Below are positions 57,087 through 64,000 of a stretch of DNA of 64,000 nucleotides, one piece after another. Each line of letters begins with the position of its first letter. Position 1 is the stretch's first letter. The position numbers were made by a program, and so were the translations under genes. The notes beneath the pieces are model-generated. The model saw only the letters and a list, made by a program, of their open reading frames with translations. It did no database searches and was not told the origin of the DNA. Location: contig CAVSIY010000001.1 of assembly GCA_963728165.1 (NCBI GenBank), positions 160,596-224,595 on the forward strand. The letters are read 5' to 3'. Source of the DNA: Hyphomicrobium_A sp963728165. Its GTDB lineage: Bacteria > Pseudomonadota > Alphaproteobacteria > Rhizobiales > Hyphomicrobiaceae.

Positions 57087-57590
57087 ATGAAACGCATCGG
57101 TTTTTATTCCGGCTCCTTCGATCCGGTCACCTTCGGCCACACCGATGTCATCGAGCGGGCCTGCCGCCTCGTCGACAAGCTCGTCATCGGCATCGGCGTG
57201 CATCCCGACAAGACGCCGCTCTTTTCCGCGCAAGAGCGCATCGACATGCTCGCGGCCGAAACCAAGGGGATCGCCAAGTCGGCGGGGACGGCAATCGAGA
57301 TCATCACCTTCGATGACCTGGCGGTCGAGACCGCCAAGGCGCATCAGGCACGCGTCATCTTCCGCGGGCTGCGCGACGGCGCCGACTTCGACTACGAGAT
57401 GCAGATGGCCGGCATGAACGGCGCCATGGTGCCCGAGATCGAGACCGTGTTCGTCGCCGCCTCGCCCCGGGTGCGCCACATTGCGGCGAATCTCGTGCGC
57501 CAGATCGCGCTGATGGGCGGCGACGTCTCGCCCTTCGTCTCCGCCGCCGTGGCGCGGCGCCTGAAGGCCAAAGCCAAGGCCCGCAGCTAG
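57087..57590 (+). CDS. coaD: phosphopantetheine adenylyltransferase
   Basis: 167 residues. GFYSGSFDPVTFGHTDVIER has the nucleotidyl-transferase HxGH-type motif; FRGLRDGADFDYEMQMAGMN and SPRVRHIAANLVRQIALMGG bind substrate and ATP. CoaD adds AMP to 4'-phosphopantetheine, the penultimate step of coenzyme A synthesis. The TAG stop is part of the CTAG that begins the two-hairpin repeat. Confidence 0.96.
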   Translation: MKRIGFYSGSFDPVTFGHTDVIERACRLVDKLVIGIGVHPDKTPLFSAQERIDMLAAETKGIAKSAGTAIEIITFDDLAVETAKAHQARVIFRGLRDGADFDYEMQMAGMNGAMVPEIETVFVAASPRVRHIAANLVRQIALMGGDVSPFVSAAVARRLKAKAKARS

Positions 57591-57753
57591 TGTCCCGATT
57601 TCGAAGTTCGCCGGTGCTCGACGCTGGGTTCGGGAGCGAACTTCGAAATCAAAAGGGACACTAGAATTATTGGGTTGCCAGTGTGATTCAGATCGAGAAA
57701 TTCGCTCCGGATCCTTCTGCTGGCACAGGCGAATTTCTCGATCATCACACTAG
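57587..57753. repeat. composite two-hairpin repeat, copy B (inverted)
   Basis: Palindrome 57587-57664 is the reverse complement of 3476-3553 with about ten differences, and 57678-57753 is that of 3386-3462, its last CTAG changed to CCAG on the inner side. The linker is again 13 bp. The element starts exactly at the coaD stop codon, and reads in the same direction relative to that gene as copy A does relative to its neighbour. Confidence 0.85.
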
Positions 57754-57902
57754 CTTTCGTTGCAGTGCAAAGCGCAAGGGTTGCCGCCTACCCGCCGAGG
57801 CGTGATAAGAGTGGCGGCCGAAGGCGTGCCGTCAGGCCTGCTGCCATGGCCACGGGCACACGACAACAAGAGACGATCAACGAGCAACGGGGAAAGATGC
57901 AC

Positions 57903-58451
57903 ATGCGCTTGATCACATGCCTCGCCCTGGCGATTTGCGTGGTCGCGGGCGCAGCCTGCTCGGACCATTCGAAGGTGGGCGGCTCCGGCGACGTGCTGGT
58001 CATCGAGCTGAAGACCGGCAAGGTGCTGGTCAAGTTGCGCCCGGACCTTGCGCCCAAGCATGTCGAGCGCGTCAAGCTGCTCGCCAAGGAGGGCTTCTAC
58101 GACGGCGTCAAGTTCCACCGCGTGATCAAGGGCTTCATGGCCCAGACCGGCGATCCCACCGGCACCGGCACCGGCGGCTCCAACTATCCCGACCTTCCCG
58201 CCGAGTTCTCGCAAGAGCCCTTTAAGCGCGGGACGATGGGAGCTGCACGCACCGCCGACCCCAACAGCGCCAACAGCCAGTTCTTCATCTGCTTCGACGA
58301 TACCGGCTGCAGCTCGCTCACCGGCCAGTACACGGTGTGGGGCGAGGTGATCAAAGGCATGGAGAACGTCGACCAGATCGCGCCCGGCGAGCCGCCGCCG
58401 ATCCCCGACATCATGCAGAAGGTCTACCTGCAGTCCGACGCCAAGTCTTAA
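57903..58451 (+). CDS. exported cyclophilin-type peptidyl-prolyl isomerase
   Basis: 182 residues from the ATG at 57903, spaced 9 bp from GGGGA. A signal sequence (LITCLALAICVVAGAACSDH) suggests export, possibly as a lipoprotein with a weak lipobox. The cyclophilin domain has FYDGVKFHRVIKGFMAQTGD, GTMGAARTADPNSANSQFFI and YTVWGEVIKGMENVDQIAPG. It assists folding of proline-containing proteins in the periplasm. Confidence 0.88.
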   Translation: MRLITCLALAICVVAGAACSDHSKVGGSGDVLVIELKTGKVLVKLRPDLAPKHVERVKLLAKEGFYDGVKFHRVIKGFMAQTGDPTGTGTGGSNYPDLPAEFSQEPFKRGTMGAARTADPNSANSQFFICFDDTGCSSLTGQYTVWGEVIKGMENVDQIAPGEPPPIPDIMQKVYLQSDAKS

Positions 58452-58474
58452 GGACGCGGTGCGATCAGCCGATC

Positions 58475-58846
58475 ATGAAGTCGCAGGCGACCGCCCTCTA
58501 TCCCTTCGTGCCGTCGGGTGCCGACTTCAAGGCATCGCTCGCTTTCTTCGCCGAGATCGGCTTCGACACCATATGGATGAGCGATGGCTTGGCCGGCTTG
58601 AGATTTGGCGCGGCCTACTTCATGCTGCAGGACATCGACGTCCCCGACTGGCAGAAGAACCAGATGATCACTTTCGAGGTTGATGATCTGGAGGCCTACT
58701 GGTCCGAGCTCGAGGCAAAGGACATCGGCGCCAGGTTCGTCGGCGTCACTCTGCGGCCGCCCACGGAATTCGCCTGGGGCCGCGAGATCCACATCATCGA
58801 TCCCGGCGGCGTGTGCTGGCACGTCAGACAAGCCCGGCCGGCATGA
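58475..58846 (+). CDS. glyoxalase/bleomycin-resistance fold protein
   Basis: 123 residues of VOC superfamily type: ALYPFVPSGADFKASLAFFA, YFMLQDIDVPDWQKNQMITF, EVDDLEAYWSELEAKDIGA and EIHIIDPGGVCWHVRQ. No clear metal-ligand set is visible for a known enzyme. It stands between two cyclophilin genes on the same strand. Confidence 0.75.
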   Translation: MKSQATALYPFVPSGADFKASLAFFAEIGFDTIWMSDGLAGLRFGAAYFMLQDIDVPDWQKNQMITFEVDDLEAYWSELEAKDIGARFVGVTLRPPTEFAWGREIHIIDPGGVCWHVRQARPA

Positions 58847-58921
58847 TTTGACAGACGGGCGCCGACGCGCCATTGCACGCCGGCCGCAGCCCGAGGCTCA
58901 ACCCCCCACAAGGAGCATGTC

Positions 58922-59398
58922 ATGACCGCAGCCAACGATCCCGAGAACACGCTCATCATCGAGACGACCAAGGGCCGCGTCGTCATCGCGCTGCGCCCCG
59001 ATCTGGCGCCCGGCCACGTGGAGCGCATCAAGACGCTGGCGCGCGATGGCTTCTACGACGGCATCCCCTTCCACCGTGTCATCGAGGGCTTCATGGCGCA
59101 GACGGGCTGCCCCAACGGCACCGGCACCGGCGGCTCGAGCTACCCCAACCTCAAGGCCGAGTTCAACGCCGAGCCGCACGTGCGCGGCGTCTGCTCCATG
59201 GCGCGGGCCCAGAGCCCCGACAGCGCCAATAGCCAGTTCTTCATCGTTTTCGACGACGCGTCGTTCCTCGACAAGAAGTACACGGTGTGGGGCAAGGTGA
59301 TCGAGGGCATGGAGAACGTCGACAAGATCAAGCGCGGGGAGCCGGTGCAGGACCCCGACAAGATGATCTCGGTGAAGGTGGCGGCCGACGCGGCGTAG
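58922..59398 (+). CDS. ppiB: cytoplasmic cyclophilin-type peptidyl-prolyl isomerase
   Basis: 158 residues without a signal peptide, AAGGAGC before the ATG. FYDGIPFHRVIEGFMAQTGC, GVCSMARAQSPDSANSQFFI and YTVWGKVIEGMENVDKIKRG are the cyclophilin core with the catalytic Arg and Phe/Gln residues. About 60 percent similar to the exported paralogue 470 bp upstream, which suggests an old duplication. Confidence 0.9.
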   Translation: MTAANDPENTLIIETTKGRVVIALRPDLAPGHVERIKTLARDGFYDGIPFHRVIEGFMAQTGCPNGTGTGGSSYPNLKAEFNAEPHVRGVCSMARAQSPDSANSQFFIVFDDASFLDKKYTVWGKVIEGMENVDKIKRGEPVQDPDKMISVKVAADAA

Positions 59399-59424
59399 GC
59401 CGTCGAGCGAGGGAGGGCGAGGCG

Positions 59425-59808
59425 ATGGGTGTCATGCAGGCCGCGGCGGCGCTCGCCGTCTATGCCGGGCTCGCAGGCGCCGCCGGCGTGGCGCTGGCGG
59501 CGGCCGGCGCCCACGGTCCCGCGCTCTCGGCGCTGACGCCGCCCGCTTACTTCCTGATCATGCATGCCGCAGCCGCACTCGCGATCGTCGCCATCGCCAT
59601 GCGCGCCGCGCATCCGGGCGCCTTCCTGCTCGCCGCGCTGATCCTGTTGGCGGGCGTGTCGCTCTTCAGTGGTGACATCACCGTGCGCACGGTCTGGGGG
59701 CACCGCCTGTTTCCCATGGCGGCCCCCATCGGCGGCTCGAGCATGATCCTCGGCTGGCTCGTCGTGGCGGCCGCCGGTGTCTGGGACGTCCTCGCCCATC
59801 GCGGTTGA
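59425..59808 (+). CDS. DUF423 (YgdD-like) membrane protein
   Basis: 127 residues with four helices; GAAGVALAAAGAHGPALSAL, YFLIMHAAAALAIVAIAMRA, LILLAGVSLFSGDITVRTVW and PIGGSSMILGWLVVAAAGVW match DUF423, uncharacterised inner-membrane proteins. GGGAGGGCGAGG precedes the ATG. In a row with ppiB and the following gene. Confidence 0.88.
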   Translation: MGVMQAAAALAVYAGLAGAAGVALAAAGAHGPALSALTPPAYFLIMHAAAALAIVAIAMRAAHPGAFLLAALILLAGVSLFSGDITVRTVWGHRLFPMAAPIGGSSMILGWLVVAAAGVWDVLAHRG

Positions 59809-59835
59809 GGTGAACGCGTAAAGGAGACTGTCGCG

Positions 59836-60285
59836 ATGATGGGGCTCGTCTGGTCGCTGCTCGGCATCCTGTCGGGCGCGTTCATAGCGCTGCAGGCACC
59901 GATCAACGCCGCGCTGGCGCGTGGACTGGGGGCGCCAGTTGCGGCCGCGGCAGCGTCGTTCCTCGCGGGAGGCGTGGTGCTCGTCGCCATCGCGCTCGCG
60001 GTCTACCAGGTGCAAGGCCTCTCGCTTGGCTGGCGCGATGTGCCGCCCTGGATGTTCGTCGCGGGCGGCTTTCTCGGGGCCGCTTACGTCACGAGCGTCA
60101 TCATGCTCACACCGAGGCTGGGCACGGCGGCCACCATGGCCTTCATCGTCACCGGCCAATTGCTGGCGGGGCTGATCATCGACCGGGCGGGAGCCTTCGG
60201 CTTCGTGGCGCGCGAGCTCTCGCTCGGACGCATATCGGGAGCGATCCTGCTCATTGGCGGGGCGCTCCTGATCCGCATCTCCTGA
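59836..60285 (+). CDS. DMT-superfamily membrane protein (DUF606/YdcZ-like)
   Basis: 149 residues, five helices, starting MMGLVWSLLGILSGAFIALQ with APINAALARGLGAPVAAAAA; LTPRLGTAATMAFIVTGQLL and RISGAILLIGGALLIRIS complete half an EamA-type transporter, as in DUF606 proteins that act as dimers. Its stop overlaps the queA start by one base. Confidence 0.8.
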   Translation: MMGLVWSLLGILSGAFIALQAPINAALARGLGAPVAAAAASFLAGGVVLVAIALAVYQVQGLSLGWRDVPPWMFVAGGFLGAAYVTSVIMLTPRLGTAATMAFIVTGQLLAGLIIDRAGAFGFVARELSLGRISGAILLIGGALLIRIS

Positions 60286-61515
60286 TGCGCACGGACCTCT
60301 TCGATTTCGAGCTGCCCGAGGACCGCATCGCGCTGCATCCCGCCCACCCGCGTGATGCAGCGCGCCTGCTCGTGGTGCGGCCGACCTCCCCCTCTCCCCG
60401 CAAGCGGGGAGAGGGTTGGGGTGAGGGGCAGCAACACACTGTAGCGCCAGCTTCTGCCCCTCACCCTAACCCTCTCCCCATGCCGAAAGAGGCATGGGGA
60501 GAGGGGACTGTTCGAGGATCGCATCGTGCGCGAGCTGCCGGAGCTGCTGCGTCCGGGCGATGCGCTGGTGTTCAACGACACGCGCGTCATCCCCGCCGCC
60601 CTCCACGGCGTGCGCCGTCGCGGCGAGCTCGAAGCGCAGGTCTCTGTCACGCTGATCGAGCGGCGCGATGCGAGCCGCTGGCGGGCGCTGGCGCGGCCGG
60701 CCAAGCGCCTGAAGGACGGCGACCGCCTGCACTTCGGGCACACCGGGACCGCATGCCTCGCCGGCGCCCTCGATGCCACCGTCGCTGCCAGAGGCGAGGA
60801 GGGGGAGGTCGAGCTTGCCTTCGATCTTGCGGGTCCCGATCTCGATGCGGCGATCGCAAGCGTCGGAGAGATGCCGCTGCCGCCCTACATCGCCGCGCGC
60901 CGGCCGGCCGAGGACGCCGACAGGCGCGACTATCAGACGGTGTTTGCTGCCCACGACGGCGCGGTCGCCGCGCCGACCGCCGGGCTGCACTTTACGCCCG
61001 AGCTGATGGCGGCGCTCGAAGCGCGCGGAATTTCGCGCCACTTCGTGACGCTGCACGTCGGCGCCGGCACTTTCCTGCCGGTGAAGGCGGAGGACACCGA
61101 GGCGCACAAAATGCACGCCGAGTGGGGCGAGGTGTCGGCCGCGACTGCGGCCGCGCTCAATGCCGTGCGCGCGCGTGGCGGGCGCATCGTCGCCGTTGGC
61201 ACGACCTCGCTGCGCCTGCTCGAGACGGCGGCGCTTGCGGGCGAGCTACAACCCTTTCGCGGGGCGACCGACATCTTCATCACGCCGGGCTATCAGTTCC
61301 GCGCCGTCGACCTTTTGCTGACCAACTTCCATCTGCCGCGCTCCACCCTGTTCATGCTGGTCGCGGCCTTCTCGGGGCTCGATGCGATGAAGGAGGCCTA
61401 TGCGCACGGCGTTGCCTCGGGCTATCGCTTCTATTCGTACGGCGACGCCTGCCTGCTGTTTCCATCGAGGGCGGAAGACCTTATTCCCTCCATTCCCTCC
61501 CCCCTCATGGCGTAG
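60285..61515 (+). pseudogene. queA: S-adenosylmethionine:tRNA ribosyltransferase-isomerase, split by a repeat
   Basis: QueA makes epoxyqueuosine in tRNA. Codons 1-34 (MRTDLFDFELPEDRIALHPA, RDAARLLVVRP) are normal, then a 119-bp palindromic repeat follows, after which the protein resumes in another frame with LFEDRIVRELPELLRPGDAL, VFNDTRVIPAAL, AAPTAGLHFTPELMAAL, THVGAGTFLPV-like VGAGTFLPVKAEDTEAHKMH and STLFMLVAAFSGLDAMKEAY. Downstream the frame is intact, so a shortened protein could start at a GTG at 60526. The 3' end is also replaced by repeat sequence. Confidence 0.85.
60388..60506. repeat. PHPNPLP-type palindromic repeat inside queA
   Basis: CCCCCTCTCCCCGCAAGCGG, GGAGAGGG, GGTGAGGGGCAGC, TCTGCCCCTCACCCTAACCC and CTCTCCCCATGCCGAAAGAG followed by GCATGGGGAGAGGGG. 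It has the same architecture as the uvrA insert. Its length is not a multiple of three, so it shifts the queA frame; the first frame reads through it as PSPRKRGEGWGEGQ and APHPNPLPMPKEAWGEG. Confidence 0.85.
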
Positions 61516-61625
61516 CCATGCTCCGCATGGACGCGGGGGAGGGCTAGGGAGGGGGGTGTCCACGACCTCCAGAGGAGGTGCACCACCCCCACCCCGACCC
61601 TCCCCCATCAAGGGGGAGGGAGAGC
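61495..61625. repeat. palindromic repeat between queA and tgt
   Basis: A hairpin with CCCTCCCCC/GGGGGAGGG stem encloses CATGGCGTAGCCATGCTCCG, the loop module, and contains the queA stop TAG at 61513-61515. It is followed by GTGTCCACGACCTCCAGAGG and CACCCCCACCCCGACCCTCC, CCCATCAAGGGGGAGGGAG. Confidence 0.7.
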
Positions 61626-61665
61626 GGTTTTTGCTGCGGCTGCCGCGATATGATCAAAGGAATCG

Positions 61666-62805
61666 ATGCAGGACGCGTTGCCCAGGTTCGGATTCCGGCT
61701 GCTGGCCGAGGACGGCGCGGCGCGGACGGGCGAGATCGCGACGCCGCACGGGCGCGTGCGCACGCCGGCCTTCATGCCGGTGGGGACGGCTGCGACCGTC
61801 AAGGCGCTCTACCCGGAGCAGGTCAAGGCGGCCGGTGCCGACATCGTGCTCGCCAACACCTACCACCTGATGCTGCGACCCGGCGCCGAACGCATCGCAA
61901 AGCTGGGCGGCCTGCACACCTTCATGCGCTGGGACGGGCCGATCCTCACCGACTCGGGCGGCTTTCAGGTGATGTCGCTCGGCAAGATCCGGCAGATCAG
62001 CGAAGAGGGCGTGCGCTTCCAGTCGCACATCGACGGCTCGCGCCACATGCTGACGCCGGAGCGTGCCGTCGAGATCCAGTGCCTGCTCGGCGCCGACATC
62101 CAGATGCAGCTCGACGAGTGCATCGAGCTGCCGGCCGAGCATGCTGAGGCCGAGCGCGCGATGGAGCTATCGCTGCGCTGGGCCGAGCGGGCGCGCTTAG
62201 CCTTCGCGGCACGCGCCGCGCCCGGGCAGGCGCTGTTCGCAATCGTACAGGGCGGCACCGATCCTCAGCTGCGCCGGCGCTCGGCCGAGGCGCTCGTCGG
62301 CATGGCGTTCCCCGGCTACGCGGTCGGCGGCCTCGCGGTCGGCGAGGGCCACGACCTCATGCTGCGCACGTTGGAGGGCGTGGTGCCGTTTCTGCCGCGT
62401 GAAAAGCCGCGCTACCTGATGGGGGTGGGCACGCCGGAGGACCTCATCGAGTCGGTGAAGCGCGGCATCGACATGTTCGACTGCGTGCTGCCGACGCGCA
62501 ACGGGCGCCACGGCCTTGCGTTCACGTGGGGGGGCCGCGTCAACCTGCGCAACGCCTGCCACGCCGACGACCCTGCGCCGCTCGATCCGACGAGCAGCTG
62601 TCCCGCCGCGCGCGACTACTCGCGCGCCTACCTGCATCACCTGGTGAAATCGGGCGAGTACCTGGGCTCCATGCTGCTGTCGTGGGCCAACACGGCCTTC
62701 TACCAGGAGTTGATGGCGGCGATGCGCGCAGCCATCGCCGAGGGACGCTTCGCGGCGTGGGCCGAGGAGACCGAGCGCCGCCTCGCCGCCTCCCCCGAAA
62801 GCTAG
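61666..62805 (+). CDS. tgt: queuine/preQ1 tRNA-ribosyltransferase
   Basis: 379 residues. The enzyme swaps guanine at position 34 of tRNAs with GUN anticodons for a queuosine precursor. DIVLANTYHLMLRPGAERI, WDGPILTDSGGFQVMSLGKI (catalytic Asp) and IDMFDCVLPTRNGRHGLAFT are intact. The usual zinc site CxCxxC reads DPTSSCPAARDYSRAYLHHL, so two of three cysteines are Ser and Ala. Follows queA, which acts after it in the pathway. Confidence 0.93.
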   Translation: MQDALPRFGFRLLAEDGAARTGEIATPHGRVRTPAFMPVGTAATVKALYPEQVKAAGADIVLANTYHLMLRPGAERIAKLGGLHTFMRWDGPILTDSGGFQVMSLGKIRQISEEGVRFQSHIDGSRHMLTPERAVEIQCLLGADIQMQLDECIELPAEHAEAERAMELSLRWAERARLAFAARAAPGQALFAIVQGGTDPQLRRRSAEALVGMAFPGYAVGGLAVGEGHDLMLRTLEGVVPFLPREKPRYLMGVGTPEDLIESVKRGIDMFDCVLPTRNGRHGLAFTWGGRVNLRNACHADDPAPLDPTSSCPAARDYSRAYLHHLVKSGEYLGSMLLSWANTAFYQELMAAMRAAIAEGRFAAWAEETERRLAASPES

Positions 62806-63761
62806 ATCGGTTCGACGGGCTGCACCGGCGTGCGCGTCACGCGCTCGCGGTGGATGAGATAGATGCCCGAGGCAATGATCACCACCGAGCCGGCCAGCGT
62901 CCACAGGTCGGGCTCCTGCCCGAAAACGACGTAGCCGAAGCTCAGCATGGTCAACAGCTGCATATAGTGGAATGGCGCGATGACAGGCGCGGGCGCCAGC
63001 CGGTAGGCGTGAATGAAGAGGTAGTGCCCCAGGCCGCCGAGCGTTCCCAATCCGGCGAGCAAGAGCCACTGCCCGAGCGACTGCGGCCACACCCACTGCC
63101 ACAGCGCCAGCGGGGCGAGCCCGAACGTGCCGACGAGGATCGAATAGAACAGCATGGTGAGCGGGCGATCGTAGGCCGCGAGGTAGCGGGTCAGCAGCAT
63201 GAACAGCGAGAACGCGGTGACGGCACCGAAGGCGTAGCCGAACGCCGGGTGCAGGTTCATGCCCGGGTGCACCGCGATCACGATGCCGGCAAACCCGACC
63301 AGGATCGCCCCCAGCCGGCGCCAGCCGACCCACTCGCCCAGCAAGGGGCCGGCGAGGAGGGCGACGATCAGCGGCCCGAGGAACGTCACCGTCACGGTCT
63401 GATCGAGCCGCAAATACTGCAGCGCCAGAAAGTTGAAGGCCGTGGTTGCGGCCATGAGGACGGAGCGCGCGAGCTCCCAGCCGAGCTTGCGCGTGCCGAG
63501 AAGAGCGGATACAGGCAGCGCGCTCAGGACCGTCAGCATGAGCACGAACTGGCCGAAAAAGCGCGCCCACACGATCTCGACCATGGGCAGGTCGGTGCGC
63601 GTGGCGAGGTACTTCGCCGAGCTGTCGAGCCCGGAAAAGAGCGTCACCGCGAGTAGCAACAGGCCGACAGCCTTGAGGCGGTGGTCCGGCTTGGCCGCAG
63701 GCGTGGGGTGGGCCGGCACGCTACCTCGCGGCGGCACTGGATTGGCAACTCTGTCGTCCAT
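62802..63761 (-). CDS. EamA-family (DMT) transporter
   Basis: 319 residues with ten helices in two EamA repeats: LLLAVTLFSGLDSSAKYLAT, AFNFLALQYLRLDQTVTVTF, LGPLIVALLAGPLLGEWVGW in the first, and APLALWQWVWPQSLGQWLLL, YLFIHAYRLAPAPVIAPFHY, LSFGYVVFGQEPDLWTLAGS in the second. Such proteins export amino acids or metabolites. Its stop overlaps the tgt stop on the other strand. Confidence 0.88.
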   Translation of the reverse strand: MDDRVANPVPPRGSVPAHPTPAAKPDHRLKAVGLLLLAVTLFSGLDSSAKYLATRTDLPMVEIVWARFFGQFVLMLTVLSALPVSALLGTRKLGWELARSVLMAATTAFNFLALQYLRLDQTVTVTFLGPLIVALLAGPLLGEWVGWRRLGAILVGFAGIVIAVHPGMNLHPAFGYAFGAVTAFSLFMLLTRYLAAYDRPLTMLFYSILVGTFGLAPLALWQWVWPQSLGQWLLLAGLGTLGGLGHYLFIHAYRLAPAPVIAPFHYMQLLTMLSFGYVVFGQEPDLWTLAGSVVIIASGIYLIHRERVTRTPVQPVEPI

Positions 63762-63923
63762 GATGCGCCCTCAATAAAGCAACAAGCGCTTGCCGCCGAG
63801 GGATCATTTCGCAATGACTGCGTGCATAGAGTGCATGCCGGGCGCGCACCTCGGCGGCCGCCGTTGCCTTGACCACCCTTGTTGACCACCCTGGCCGTGC
63901 CGCCTACAAGCACGGCGTCATTG

Positions 63924-63998
63924 GGGCCCGTAGCTCAGTGGTAGAGCACCTGACTTTTAATCAGGGTGTCGATGGTTCGATCCCATCCGGGCTCACCA
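63924..63998 (+). tRNA. tRNA-Lys (UUU anticodon)
   Basis: A 75-nt cloverleaf with encoded CCA. Acceptor stem GGGCCCG/CGGGCTC (one G-U pair), D arm GCTC-AGTGGTA-GAGC, anticodon stem CCTGA/TCAGG with loop CTTTTAA, so the anticodon is TTT, and T arm GATGG-TTCGATC-CCATC. All stems pair. Confidence 0.97.
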
Positions 63999-64000
63999 AT

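Noticed and set aside
58448..58873. Minus-strand frame opposite the glyoxalase-fold gene
   Set aside because: Mirror of the plus-strand gene, whose family motifs are clear.

Overview
The window is a high-GC (roughly two thirds G+C by eye) chromosomal segment of an alphaproteobacterium, most likely order Hyphomicrobiales. Reasons: alpha-type families (DUF1489, EipA/DUF1134, DUF3175), a GAAC-N7-GAAC LexA box in front of ssb, TTGA-N6-TCAA Fnr/FixK boxes, the glnB-glnA operon, and the gyrA, coaD, cyclophilin, queA, tgt gene order. No phage, plasmid backbone, CRISPR array or complete insertion sequence was seen.

Layout. 1-15 kb: DUF1489 protein, a PLP aminotransferase, small membrane proteins, glnB-glnA (nitrogen control, candidate sigma-54 promoter), bifunctional NAD(P)HX repair enzyme, a TPR protein, L,D-transpeptidase, EipA-like protein and polysaccharide deacetylase (envelope genes), a thioesterase and a frameshifted Crp/Fnr regulator. 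15-31 kb: mostly small single-gene units: a bactofilin fused to a cadherin-like region, cupins, a Tat-exported deaminase, DUF72, a doxD-doxA fusion beside a haem-binding DUF3365 protein, aldo/keto reductase, MaoC dehydratase, a receiver protein without its phospho-acceptor Asp, and lipoproteins. 31-41 kb is the accessory zone. It holds arrays of palindromic repeats, a low-GC island (about 32.2-35.0 kb) carrying broken genes for a HARE-HTH protein, a HEAT-like helical protein and a CHAT-type caspase-like protease, then degenerate copies of the uvrA 3' end, uvrA itself with an in-frame palindromic insert, and a DUF2442/DUF4160 pair. 41-51 kb: an FAD mono-oxygenase, a dctA-type carrier, a cysteine-cluster protein, a membrane pentapeptide-repeat protein, ssb, a CDF metal transporter, a two-repeat secreted protein and a PRC-barrel protein. 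51-64 kb: gyrA, a Crp/Fnr regulator divergent from an ompW-family porin with three Fnr-type boxes around them, coaD, two cyclophilins, a glyoxalase-fold protein, DUF423, a DMT protein, queA (split by a repeat), tgt, an EamA transporter and tRNA-Lys(UUU).

Two themes stand out. First, palindromic repeats of at least five kinds are scattered through intergenic space and reach into genes: one is in frame inside uvrA, one breaks queA, and a two-hairpin element present twice supplies the TAG stop codon of the gene before it. Second, about 22 single-base frameshifts are visible. About ten lie in the 2.7-kb low-GC island; the rest are spread over about 61 kb and include conserved genes such as uvrA and dctA. 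Assembly indels are therefore likely for some genes, while the density in the island suggests real decay there.
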